Positions 17,131 to 25,988 of a stretch of 64,000 nucleotides of DNA are shown here, piece by piece. Source of the stretch: Paenibacillus swuensis (GTDB taxonomy: Bacteria; Bacillota; Bacilli; Paenibacillales; DY6); NCBI RefSeq assembly GCF_001644605.1, contig NZ_CP011388.1:1721001-1785000 (forward strand), in the 5' to 3' direction. The position numbers and the translations under genes are program-made. Each line of letters starts with the position of its first letter. Positions within the stretch are counted from its first letter, which is position 1. The notes below the pieces were generated by a model. The model was not told the origin of the DNA. It worked only from the letters and a program-made list of their open reading frames with translations, and did not search any database.

Positions 17131-20100
17131 TTAAAGCTTGTTTGCAGCTTGGAGCACCGCCTTCACGATTACGGCGGATTGCGCCCTCGTGATATGTTCC
17201 TTCGGCGTGAGCAGATTGCCCGGCTTCCCTCGAATCAAGCCCGCTCGTAGTGCGAATGTAACACTTTCCAATGCCCACGAACTAACGGATTCCACATCAG
17301 TGAAGGAGATAATATTTATTTGCTCCGCAGTCATAGAATCATTGGTCATGTATGCGTAAGCTTTGTGAGCGATAACCGCCATTTCTTCGTTTGTAACGAA
17401 CGCTTCCGGGTTAAACCGCTGATTTCCCTTGCCAGAGGTCCAACCCGCTTCGGCGGCTGCTGCTATATCATCCTTGTACCAGGCGGAACCCGGTATATCC
17501 ACAAAAGGCAGCGGTTTGACGCCGCTTGACTTGATTTCCGCCGCCCTCACCATTAACGCGATGTATTCCGCTCTCGTCACCTTCGCCCCTGGATTATACT
17601 GTTCCGCTGAGACGCCCTTAACCAGATGCTTAGCCGCCAAAGTTTCAACAGCTTCCCGGGCATAGGAACCGACCAGGTCTGAAAAGGTCTTGGTATATTC
17701 CAATACTGTAAAATTGGAGAAATGCATCGTATTGAAATTCACATACCCAGCTTCGGTTCTTGTGCCGCCTGCATACTCCCACTTCTGCACAGGGTCATTG
17801 TAGCGGTACACACCCAATCTTTCCAAATGTGAAACGACTGATGGCTCGTATTTCAAACGGATGTTAACCGGTTTGGCCAAACGGTCTATCGGGATGTTAC
17901 CTGCAGTAAGCGTAAAATTCAACATATCCGAAACAGCTAAGATCTGTTGCGGCTGTCCTTCAACTTGAACAGGCTTAAGATCTGCTTGTGAGCGGAGAAA
18001 TGTAAGTATGACAGGTTGATTGGCCGGGATGTTCTCCGTGACGGTTCCTGGTGCGATTCGTATCGTTGCGCCCTGAAATTCAAAGGACAACATCTTTCCG
18101 AGCCGAGTCGCCTGTGCAAACACATCACTTGGTAGAACCCACTCCAACAATGGTGTCCCCCGCTCCTCAATCGCTTGCAGCCTTAAGACCTCCGTTTCTT
18201 TCTCGAGTTCGTTCAGGAATTGATCTCGGTCTACGATGGCAACGGTCTTCTCCACCCCGTCCTGCTGTTTGGTTATCGTTACGTCTACTAAACGTTTAGG
18301 CGTAATTGTAGTTAAATTTTCCACAGGTGAAGGTTGCGGTAACGGCGATCCCGGAACCGGATTGCCCGGTACCGGCAATTCTGGCAACGGAGGAACCTCC
18401 GGTGTCACAGGTTCTTCCGGTGTCACGGGTTCCTGAGGTGCCGCTTTCAGCAGGAGTACGCCATAATCCGCTGTGCTTCGATAACCTGTGTCGTTGTCAC
18501 CGGACCATGTGCGGATACTTTGCCGCACAGCCGTTTCATCGGCATCGTTTACCTGCACATCATAGCCTACCATATCATCGACTTTACCCTGAAGTGACTG
18601 AAATTTGATTCGCATTTCCACAATATAGCCGTCAGCCGTCCTCTTTACGGAAGAGACAACTTCATGGTCGGGATTCCTGCCGTTATACGTATACTGATTA
18701 TTGTAATTGACACGGTATTGCGCATCTCCTGTTTCCTCATAGTCCGCTGTCTTTCCGTTATTTTCATCCAGGAACACTTCAATACTGTCTTGTTCATAGG
18801 CATTGGCAGACCCGTCATTCAGTCCCTTGTCTTTCACTTCGCTCAATACGTACAGATAATCTTGATCCCACAGAGCTTTAAACGAGCCTGTGGCGGGGTC
18901 GGTATAGCCCGAAGTTATTCTGGATTGCAAGGAAGTTTCAATCTGTGCGGCACGGCTCCACACCTCATCGGTCTCTCCGTCGATTATGGGAGGTGTATGA
19001 ACTTGAACAGCTTGCGTCACAGGGATCTGTTCATACCTTATCGCTCCGTAATTGGATGTCCCCGTATGTTGCGAATGCAAAGGGTCATTCCAGCTTACCA
19101 TGGTGTCTCCGTCCGTGATTCGGATATCGAATCCGGTTACGCCTTTCAAATCAGGCTTATCCTGCTGCATAGGGATTTTCAATTCGATATCGTAACCGTT
19201 CTCCTTATTCCGTACAACAGCTTCAGCTTCTCCTTCCACATTACCGTTTCGAAGCACCTTAATTATTCGGTCGTTTGAATCCAAAGCCGCACTCTTGGAA
19301 TGATCCGGGTCCAGGAAGATTTGCACGCCATCCGTGAAATCCGCCGACTCATCCTTTACATCTGCATATACGTAAACATGATTCTCATCCCAAAGGACTT
19401 GAAACGTTGTCCCTGATCCCCCAACCGGAATCGGACGAAGATACTTCCATTCCGCTTCCTTTATACCGTCTGCGACCGGCGTCCCCTTGGCCGCAGTAAT
19501 CTCTTGCGTCAGGACCGGCAACATCGATGAATTTGCCACGCCCCAGAAGGCATACTTCGCATGATATTGACGGTCAAACAACAGGGGATGGCCGGCATTA
19601 ACATAACCGTGCCCGTACTCCGGCATATTCAACCATGACTTTCCGTCCTGCACGCCCCATAGGGTTACACCGGTCAGTTCCCCCTCCTCGGCTTTCTTTT
19701 TTAACACCTCGAACAATGCCTTCATGCGGTAACCTTGCGCAACATCGGCTTCCCGCGGGAGCGTATACTGTGCGCTCTGATACCGGTCATACAAATCCAG
19801 GTCCAGTTCGGTAAGCTGGACTTCAACGCCCGCGCCGGCATACTCATCAATCGCTTTTGAAATCAAGTCCGCTGTTGGTGTGTCCATACCTATATGCGCT
19901 TGCATCCCAAACCCGTCGATTGGAATTCCACGTTGCTTAAAATCCTTAATCATTCGAAGAATAACGGCTTTTCTGGCCGGATCGGTTTCCATAAAGTCAT
20001 TATAGAAGAGCTTGATGTCTTTCGTGCCGTCAGCCAGATCCGCATCATAAGCGTATTTAAAGGCCTTCTCAATATAAGCGGCACCTAGAAAATCGTAGAA

Positions 20101-21615
20101 CAAATTGCGGCGAATACCGTCTTCCTGCTTTTCGTCCAATGCTTCATTTACGACATCCCAAGCATAAATGCTGTGATTCATTCCCTCATATCTCTTAACC
20201 AGATCCTCAATATGATTCTTCATACGGTCGTCTACCTTTTGAACATCAGCAGGATCCGCAGGATTTAAACTTCTCGCTCCGTCTTTGAAAAACCATTCTG
20301 GTGTGGAGAGTCCATAAACCAGCGCGTGACCTCGTACTTTCATCCCGTGGGATTGGGCATAATCCACAATGGCATCCGCGCCTTCCCATTCATAAGTATC
20401 TTCTTCGGTATGGATCACATAAGCTTTCATGGCATTCTCCGGGGTCATACTGGCAAAATGCTTCTCAAGCAGCGCCCGATCCCCTTCCGCCGTCAACGCA
20501 GAAGGTTCGACAGCAGCGCCGATGGGAAAGTAAGGTGCCAGAATATCCTTAAGCGAAGGAACGTCTTCCTCGATCAAGGATGTTTTCTTCGCAATCCTTA
20601 CATCATCCATATAATACGTAAACAGTCCCGGTGAAGATTCTGAGTCCACTTTAAGACTAAAGTCCGTGTAAGTTACACCTGCGGGTATAGAAAAACTCCC
20701 TTTCAGTAAAGTCCATGTCTGAGGCTGGATCTGCCGGGAGTTCAGTGTTTCGTAGGTATCGCTACCGCCCAAAGCGCGCTTTAATGTGAACTTTAAGTTC
20801 TGGGCTTCCGTCACTTCATCGGCTAATTTCACCCAAGCTTCCGCTTCGTACGTTTGACCGGCTTCAGTCTTGCCCAACAGCGTATATTGCGCGCCTTGCC
20901 AGTTGGCTTTGCGTCCCGCCACTTCCAAGCTCCGGCTCCCCGAATAAGCTTGGTAAGTGACGGATGAAACCGTCACCCCTTCCCAATCGCCAAGAGCCGT
21001 CCAGCCGCCAGTCTCACCATCCTCAAAGCCCGTGTCAAGTAAAGCCGTTGCGGAGGATGGCTGAATAGACACCTGGTCCAGCCAGACACTGTTGTCATCT
21101 CCACCCATATAGAACACTAAATTGGAGGTCGGATCATTTACACCCAGCACATAGGTATGCGTAAACGACTGGACATCCGTCGACAGCTGAAAGGTTTGTT
21201 CCATATATCCGGTGTATGGATCCGCCGATTGCTGAACCACAGCCTTGATCACTCTAGGCGCTGAAGCTTTCGCCCGAAAGCTCAACGTGTATGTTACACC
21301 TGCTTCTGCAGGCATCGCTTGGGACGTTTGAACTTTCCATTCGGCGTCCCCTCCGTCCGTAATCATTACTTCATAGCTATTCGCCCCGCTTAAACCCGCA
21401 TCATTACTTACACGAGTCGAAACGGTTGTTCCCGAATCATGCCAAGTAAACCAGTCTGTATCCCCTTGATCGAATTCACCGTTCTTGATCAGTTCTTCCG
21501 AAGCCGCTGAAAGTGTTGTTGTCGGATAAACAGGAAACCCGCTCAGTGCCAATCCCAAGATTAAAGTTGCTCTAACTATAAATAACCATGATTTCCTTCC
21601 ATTTTTAAATATCAT
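17131..21615 (-). CDS. Surface-anchored GH10 endo-xylanase with CBMs and SLH domains
   Basis: 1494 residues. Signal peptide about 1-38; two CBM4/9/22-type modules (about 40-190 and 195-345); GH10 catalytic domain (about 355-700) with acid/base Glu491 in WDVVNEAL and nucleophile Glu603 in QLTELDLDL; two CBM9-type modules (about 710-880 and 890-1075); a Pro-rich linker; a beta-rich segment; three SLH repeats at the C-terminus (about 1310-1494) that bind pyruvylated cell-wall polymer. It cleaves xylan at the cell surface, feeding oligosaccharides to an importer such as the LplABC-like system at 4.3-7.8 kb. The layout resembles the large cell-associated xylanases of xylan-degrading Paenibacillus. 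A consensus cre site and a weaker CAGCGTTAGATT-like box precede it. No GH67, GH43 or other xylan-trimming enzyme is in the window. Confidence 0.95.
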   Translation of the reverse strand: MIFKNGRKSWLFIVRATLILGLALSGFPVYPTTTLSAASEELIKNGEFDQGDTDWFTWHDSGTTVSTRVSNDAGLSGANSYEVMITDGGDAEWKVQTSQAMPAEAGVTYTLSFRAKASAPRVIKAVVQQSADPYTGYMEQTFQLSTDVQSFTHTYVLGVNDPTSNLVFYMGGDDNSVWLDQVSIQPSSATALLDTGFEDGETGGWTALGDWEGVTVSSVTYQAYSGSRSLEVAGRKANWQGAQYTLLGKTEAGQTYEAEAWVKLADEVTEAQNLKFTLKRALGGSDTYETLNSRQIQPQTWTLLKGSFSIPAGVTYTDFSLKVDSESSPGLFTYYMDDVRIAKKTSLIEEDVPSLKDILAPYFPIGAAVEPSALTAEGDRALLEKHFASMTPENAMKAYVIHTEEDTYEWEGADAIVDYAQSHGMKVRGHALVYGLSTPEWFFKDGARSLNPADPADVQKVDDRMKNHIEDLVKRYEGMNHSIYAWDVVNEALDEKQEDGIRRNLFYDFLGAAYIEKAFKYAYDADLADGTKDIKLFYNDFMETDPARKAVILRMIKDFKQRGIPIDGFGMQAHIGMDTPTADLISKAIDEYAGAGVEVQLTELDLDLYDRYQSAQYTLPREADVAQGYRMKALFEVLKKKAEEGELTGVTLWGVQDGKSWLNMPEYGHGYVNAGHPLLFDRQYHAKYAFWGVANSSMLPVLTQEITAAKGTPVADGIKEAEWKYLRPIPVGGSGTTFQVLWDENHVYVYADVKDESADFTDGVQIFLDPDHSKSAALDSNDRIIKVLRNGNVEGEAEAVVRNKENGYDIELKIPMQQDKPDLKGVTGFDIRITDGDTMVSWNDPLHSQHTGTSNYGAIRYEQIPVTQAVQVHTPPIIDGETDEVWSRAAQIETSLQSRITSGYTDPATGSFKALWDQDYLYVLSEVKDKGLNDGSANAYEQDSIEVFLDENNGKTADYEETGDAQYRVNYNNQYTYNGRNPDHEVVSSVKRTADGYIVEMRIKFQSLQGKVDDMVGYDVQVNDADETAVRQSIRTWSGDNDTGYRSTADYGVLLLKAAPQEPVTPEEPVTPEVPPLPELPVPGNPVPGSPLPQPSPVENLTTITPKRLVDVTITKQQDGVEKTVAIVDRDQFLNELEKETEVLRLQAIEERGTPLLEWVLPSDVFAQATRLGKMLSFEFQGATIRIAPGTVTENIPANQPVILTFLRSQADLKPVQVEGQPQQILAVSDMLNFTLTAGNIPIDRLAKPVNIRLKYEPSVVSHLERLGVYRYNDPVQKWEYAGGTRTEAGYVNFNTMHFSNFTVLEYTKTFSDLVGSYAREAVETLAAKHLVKGVSAEQYNPGAKVTRAEYIALMVRAAEIKSSGVKPLPFVDIPGSAWYKDDIAAAAEAGWTSGKGNQRFNPEAFVTNEEMAVIAHKAYAYMTNDSMTAEQINIISFTDVESVSSWALESVTFALRAGLIRGKPGNLLTPKEHITRAQSAVIVKAVLQAANKL

Positions 21616-21638
21616 GTAATCCTCCCTCTCCTCAAATG

Positions 21639-21654
21639 ATGTTACCGCTTACAA
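21639..21654 (-). promoter_or_regulatory. cre site (CcpA catabolite repression) before the xylanase gene
   Basis: Minus strand reads TTGTAAGCGGTAACAT, matching all positions of the B. subtilis consensus WTGNAARCGNWWWCAW. It lies 24-39 bases before the start codon, downstream of the candidate -10 at 21695-21700, where CcpA would block transcription. Confidence 0.7.
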
Positions 21655-21694
21655 GAACCGAAATCAGTCAAACCATTAGCTCTTGTTGCTGTCA

Positions 21695-21730
21695 AGTATA
21701 GGCATTTGGTCATCAACACTTCTATCTCTG
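21695..21730 (-). promoter_or_regulatory. Candidate xylanase promoter with degenerate copy of the CAGCGTTAGATT box
   Basis: Minus strand: CAGAGATAGAAG (21730-21719), 18 bases, TATACT (21700-21695). Eight of twelve box positions and all of the -10 match the importer and beta-helix promoters, at exactly the same spacing. Confidence 0.45.
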
Positions 21731-21799
21731 GCGGTACCATCTGTAGCAGAATGATGACCTGTTAGGCGGCAGGCCTCCACTTCGGCGAAAAATGAGCAA

Positions 21800-21826
21800 T
21801 AAAAAAACCGGGTTCACGGAACCCGG
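21800..21826 (-). terminator. Terminator of the oxidoreductase pair
   Basis: Minus strand: CCGGGTTC / GAACCCGG stem with a three-base loop followed by seven T, just past the stop at 21835. Confidence 0.85.
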
Positions 21827-21834
21827 CAATCTCC

Positions 21835-22941
21835 TTAACGCGCCACCGGCTGTGTTTTCTCCAGATGGCTGTGGTTCATAGCTTCAATTAACATGTGGAA
21901 CAGCTTCAGATCATCCAGAGAATCTTCCGGCGTTGTTCTGATTTCTGCTCCCCGTACCAGCGCTTCCCAAAAGTGATTTAATTCTACTGTATACGGATCC
22001 GTGTATGTCGGCCGCAATACCGTTTCTTTATACATGTCACCTTCTGTTTCCTGCAAAATCAACTTTACAGGCAAATGACGAATATAAGGAGTATCGTACT
22101 CCACACGAACGGTCTTGGTGTCTCCAAAAACTTCAATCCCCGCATCAAATCTTCCTTGGTTGTCTAAACCCGTCTCAAAATGCACATGAAATCCATCATA
22201 TTCCAATACAGCCGACAGAAACATCCCCTGATTCCATCTGGAAGCGGCCAACACCCTGTTCGGCATCCCGATCAAATCACGCATGGCTGACAGATCATGG
22301 CTGCTGAGTCCGCAAAGAAGACGATAGGTAGAGCCGTAATCTGCGGCAAGGTCTCCGATCGCTTCCTGTAGCAGTTGGTTCCCGCGTTCCGACTTTTCCT
22401 TGCCCATTTCCTCCGGAATGTCGTTAAACCGGTAGACAGGTGTCGTTTGCCCGATGAAATAAGCGTTAGGCCCGATGATGTCGCGAACCCTGACAAAGTT
22501 GATTCGGCCCATGCGGTGAACCTCTTCCATCGCCATCTGGAATGCAGGTGCGTAACGGCGCATATATCCTACCATCACTTTTACACCATTCTCATTCTTC
22601 GCCTCAATCACTTTCTGCGCGTCCGCAATGGTTAAACTCATGGGTTTCTCGACAAATACATGTTTCCCCTGCCGTGCAGCCTCAACAATACATTCCGTAT
22701 GGTATTCATCGCTGTTCAAGACAAATACTGCCTCAACTTGTTCATCGGCAATTAATTCCGAAGGATTTAAATAACGTCGGCTAACGTTATAGCGATCACC
22801 GATTGCCGATAATAATCCAGCCGAAACATCGCAGATCGCGGTAATTTCATACCGGTCTGCCATGCCTTGCAGAATGGGTAAGTGAATAATTTGGGCGACC
22901 TCTCCTAGACCGATCATGCCTAATTTAACAACGCGCGACAT
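21835..22941 (-). CDS. Gfo/Idh/MocA-family oxidoreductase
   Basis: About 368 residues. Rossmann fold LGMIGLGEVAQIIHLP, family motif HVFVEKPMSLTIADA, and a C-terminal dimerisation/substrate domain. ATG at 22941 is preferred over the open-frame ATG at 22974 because GGAG lies eight bases before it and the longer form would overlap the upstream gene. It is 29 bases downstream of a second oxidoreductase gene, forming a two-gene operon of sugar-type dehydrogenases. Substrate unknown; the island context suggests a plant-polysaccharide sugar. Confidence 0.88.
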   Translation of the reverse strand: MSRVVKLGMIGLGEVAQIIHLPILQGMADRYEITAICDVSAGLLSAIGDRYNVSRRYLNPSELIADEQVEAVFVLNSDEYHTECIVEAARQGKHVFVEKPMSLTIADAQKVIEAKNENGVKVMVGYMRRYAPAFQMAMEEVHRMGRINFVRVRDIIGPNAYFIGQTTPVYRFNDIPEEMGKEKSERGNQLLQEAIGDLAADYGSTYRLLCGLSSHDLSAMRDLIGMPNRVLAASRWNQGMFLSAVLEYDGFHVHFETGLDNQGRFDAGIEVFGDTKTVRVEYDTPYIRHLPVKLILQETEGDMYKETVLRPTYTDPYTVELNHFWEALVRGAEIRTTPEDSLDDLKLFHMLIEAMNHSHLEKTQPVAR

Positions 22942-22970
22942 CCTCATCTCTCCTTCTAAACGATTTATAT

Positions 22971-24104
22971 TCATAAGTTACTCTCGACCCGAACCCACTG
23001 CCGTGACGCTATGGACTTCTCTACCGCGTCCAACACCTGTTGGCATCGCAACCCGTCCGTGAAATTGGGGGAGCACGGTCTGTCGGTTTTAATGGCTTCC
23101 AGCAATTCCAGCACAGCATGGATGAACGTGTGTTCGAATCCAATGCCATGGCCGGCGGGCCACCAAGCATGCATATAAGGATGGCAAGATTCTGTGGCCA
23201 GAATGGTTTTAAACCCTTGCGATCCCGCATCGTCGCCGGTATCGTACACCTCTAACTCGTTCATTCGTTCGAAATTGAATCGGATGCTTCCTTCACTGCC
23301 GTAAATCTCAAATCCGTTCGCGCAACGTCTGCCTCCGGCAACCCGCGATGCCTCAAAAGTGCCCATCGCGCCGTTCTCAAAGCAGGCAAGAAACGAAGTG
23401 GCATCGTCTACCGTTACCTCCCTGAAGGCGGCCTCATCCATTTCTTCCGCGGATGGTTGACGATGCGTGACAAAGGTTCGGCTCATGCCCGAAACCTCCT
23501 GAAACTCACCTACCAAGAATCGGGCCAAGTCCACGGCATGCGCGTTCAAGTCGCCATGCGCGCCGGAGCCGGCAACGCTGCGATCTAGTCGCCAGACGTA
23601 AGGAGCATCCTTATCCGTAAGCCAATCTTGGAGAAACCAACCGCGGTATTGACGAACTTGACCTATGCGTCCCTCATCCAATAATTTCTTTGCCAGACGT
23701 ATGGCCGGCACAAACCGATAATTAAAGCACACCATATGCTTCGCGCCCGATTGCTCCGCCGCCTCGGCCATTTCCCGGGCATCCTCCAGCGTAATCGCAA
23801 GCGGCTTTTCGCATATGACATGCTTGCCGTTCTTCAAAGCCGCTAAGGCAATCTCCTTATGCGCGTTACTCGGCGTGTTGATGTCTACGAGATCGATGGC
23901 AGGATGGGTTACGACTTCATTCCAGTCGGTGGACCATTGCTCCCAACCCAGCTGCGTTGCCGCCCGCGATACGCCTCGTTCATCTCTGCCGCAAATGATA
24001 AGCCTGCGCGGAGCCAGCGTCTCCGGGAAGAAAAGTTTTACGTCATGGTATGCATGCGTATGCGCTTTGCCCATGAATTTATAACCAATCATACCGATAT
24101 TCAT
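22971..24104 (-). CDS. Gfo/Idh/MocA-family oxidoreductase
   Basis: 377 residues. N-terminal Rossmann motif [19 protein letters not shown], canonical [10 protein letters not shown], and the C-terminal domain with [18 protein letters not shown]. First gene of the operon with the 368-residue relative and divergent from the YesN-like regulator gene. A plausible promoter is TTGACT-N18-TAAACT on the minus strand near 24145-24175. These enzymes use NAD(P) to oxidise or reduce sugars; which one cannot be told here. Confidence 0.9.
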   Translation of the reverse strand: MNIGMIGYKFMGKAHTHAYHDVKLFFPETLAPRRLIICGRDERGVSRAATQLGWEQWSTDWNEVVTHPAIDLVDINTPSNAHKEIALAALKNGKHVICEKPLAITLEDAREMAEAAEQSGAKHMVCFNYRFVPAIRLAKKLLDEGRIGQVRQYRGWFLQDWLTDKDAPYVWRLDRSVAGSGAHGDLNAHAVDLARFLVGEFQEVSGMSRTFVTHRQPSAEEMDEAAFREVTVDDATSFLACFENGAMGTFEASRVAGGRRCANGFEIYGSEGSIRFNFERMNELEVYDTGDDAGSQGFKTILATESCHPYMHAWWPAGHGIGFEHTFIHAVLELLEAIKTDRPCSPNFTDGLRCQQVLDAVEKSIASRQWVRVESNL

Positions 24105-24301
24105 CCGCGTTCTCCCTTAATAAACGTGATCACTTTGTAGCCAGTTTAGGATTATTAAGCAAGTGAAGTCAAGCGTTTCGGCCCCTGCCTTAAGGAGAAG
24201 TCATGAGAGTGTCTTCAGATGTCATAATGTTGCTATACTCAACCTTTAGGCGTGGTACTATAAGGAAAGAGAACATCAATGTTGACGTACGGAGGCCTGT
24301 T

Positions 24302-25933
24302 ATGTACAACCTGCTGATCGTGGATGATGAAATTATTGCGGTGAAAGCCATAGCCAAGGGGCTGGATTGGTCCGGACTTCCGATTGCTTCTATTCACGAA
24401 GCTTATGATTATGACGAGGCTGCCGAAGTGCTGCGAACTCAGCCCATTGACTTGTTGATCACGGATATCGAGATGCCCGGTAAAGACGGATTGGAGCTGT
24501 TAGATTACGCTAATTCCGTACATCCGCATTTAGTAAGCATCATTACGACGGGACACGCCAATTTCGACTACGCCCATCGGGCCATTCAATACGGCAGTAT
24601 GCATTATTTACTTAAGCCGCTTGACTATAATGAACTGAAAGCACTGATTACCTCGGCTGTGACCAAAATATCCGAACACAGAAACATCGAGCAATTTTAC
24701 GTCGCTTATGACCAATATCAGAAACAGCGGGACCAGCAGCTGCCGCTGTTAAGAGAACGATTCTGGCAAGATCTTGTAAATCAGCGGATCCTGCTTACCC
24801 CTGATCGAATCGAAGCCGCGGCAACCCTTTATGAAATTCCCGTTTCGGCGCAAACCCGGGTACTTCCGGTGCTGATCAGTGTAGAGCAATGGTACAAGGA
24901 GTTAACTACCCGAGATGAAGAAATTATGGAATACGCCTTGCGGAATGCGGCATCAGAGATCATTCTCGGTTCCTATAGCGGTCAGGTTCTCCAGGAGCGC
25001 AGCGGTTCTAATCTTGTATTATTCTTCTTCGAAAGTGACGATGATTATGAATCTCCGCACTCACAACTGATCTACGAGCAATGCAAGGAGTATGTGAAAC
25101 AATGCGCCGCTTATTTTCATTGCAGTTTGTCTTGTTATCTTGGTGTGCCGAGTCCCCTCCAAGATTTGTCCCTCATGTTCCGCAAGCTGGTTGAAACAGA
25201 GAAAGACAATGTGGTCCGCACCCAATCTGTCTTGTTTCACACCGACACCAAGGAAGAATCCAATGAAACAGCAGCTTTGCATCTGCCCGATTTTAAGCTT
25301 TGGGGAAATCTTCTGGAGACCGGCATGGAAGCGGAATTCAAGCAAATCATGCAGACTTGGTTTGAACAAACCCCGGAAGAAAAGCTCAATGCTAAGACGC
25401 TAAAGGCGTTCTATAGCAGCTTTATACACATGATCTATCAGGTCTTGGCCGTAAGAGGGATTCGGCATCAGGAAATTCCCACACTGAGCAATGACACCGA
25501 TGCGGGTGTCACTGTGCTCCGATCCGTTCACTCCCTTCACCAGTGGTCATCGCAACTGGCTGGTGAATATTTGGCCTGGATTCGCATTCATGCGGTTTCC
25601 TCATATTCCGTCTGTGTGGCCGAGGCTATTGCATTCATTGAAAGCCATTTGGAAGAAGAGCTGTCCAGAGAACAGATTGCGGATGAAGTGCATCTGAATT
25701 CCGCTTATTTATCGAGACTGTTCAAGAAGGAAACAGGGCTATCCTTAAGTGATTACATTATGAATCTTAGGATGGAGAAAGCCAAACTACTTCTAAGGGA
25801 ACCGCATATCAAGATCAGCCAGGCCGCTTCAGCCGTAGGGTACACCCACTTCTCCCACTTTGCCAAAATGTTCAAACGTATTATCGGACAAACGCCCCAG
25901 GAGTATCGCAAAGGTTTCTTGAACAGAGATTAA
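24302..25933 (+). CDS. YesN-like response regulator with AraC-type DNA-binding domain
   Basis: About 543 residues. Receiver domain at 1-120 with phospho-acceptor Asp55 in LLITDIEMPGKDG; a central region of about 300 residues typical of this family; AraC-type HTH at about 440-540 (SREQIADEVHLNSAYLSRLFKKETGLS; ISQAASAVGYTHFSHFAKMFKRIIGQTPQEYRK). Start at 24302 is set by CGGAGG six bases upstream; the open frame begins 33 codons earlier. No kinase gene adjoins it, so the YesM-like kinase at 7960-9702 is the likely partner. The shared CAGCGTTAGATT boxes are candidate targets. Confidence 0.93.
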   Translation: MYNLLIVDDEIIAVKAIAKGLDWSGLPIASIHEAYDYDEAAEVLRTQPIDLLITDIEMPGKDGLELLDYANSVHPHLVSIITTGHANFDYAHRAIQYGSMHYLLKPLDYNELKALITSAVTKISEHRNIEQFYVAYDQYQKQRDQQLPLLRERFWQDLVNQRILLTPDRIEAAATLYEIPVSAQTRVLPVLISVEQWYKELTTRDEEIMEYALRNAASEIILGSYSGQVLQERSGSNLVLFFFESDDDYESPHSQLIYEQCKEYVKQCAAYFHCSLSCYLGVPSPLQDLSLMFRKLVETEKDNVVRTQSVLFHTDTKEESNETAALHLPDFKLWGNLLETGMEAEFKQIMQTWFEQTPEEKLNAKTLKAFYSSFIHMIYQVLAVRGIRHQEIPTLSNDTDAGVTVLRSVHSLHQWSSQLAGEYLAWIRIHAVSSYSVCVAEAIAFIESHLEEELSREQIADEVHLNSAYLSRLFKKETGLSLSDYIMNLRMEKAKLLLREPHIKISQAASAVGYTHFSHFAKMFKRIIGQTPQEYRKGFLNRD

Positions 25934-25938
25934 AACTC

Positions 25939-25980
25939 AAATAACCCCCGCTCCTTTTAAAAGCAAGCGGGGGTTATTTC
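25939..25980. terminator. Bidirectional terminator between the response regulator and beta-helix genes
   Basis: 13-bp stem (AATAACCCCCGCT with AGCGGGGGTTATT) around a 13-base loop, located between convergent genes and followed by T on both sides. Confidence 0.85.
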
Positions 25981-25988
25981 GTTTACTG

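Noticed and set aside
4294-25933. A complete aldouronate (methylglucuronoxylan) utilisation cluster
   Set aside because: Importer, two-component genes and xylanase are present, but no GH67 alpha-glucuronidase, GH43 or intracellular GH10 was found here, so the substrate stays open.
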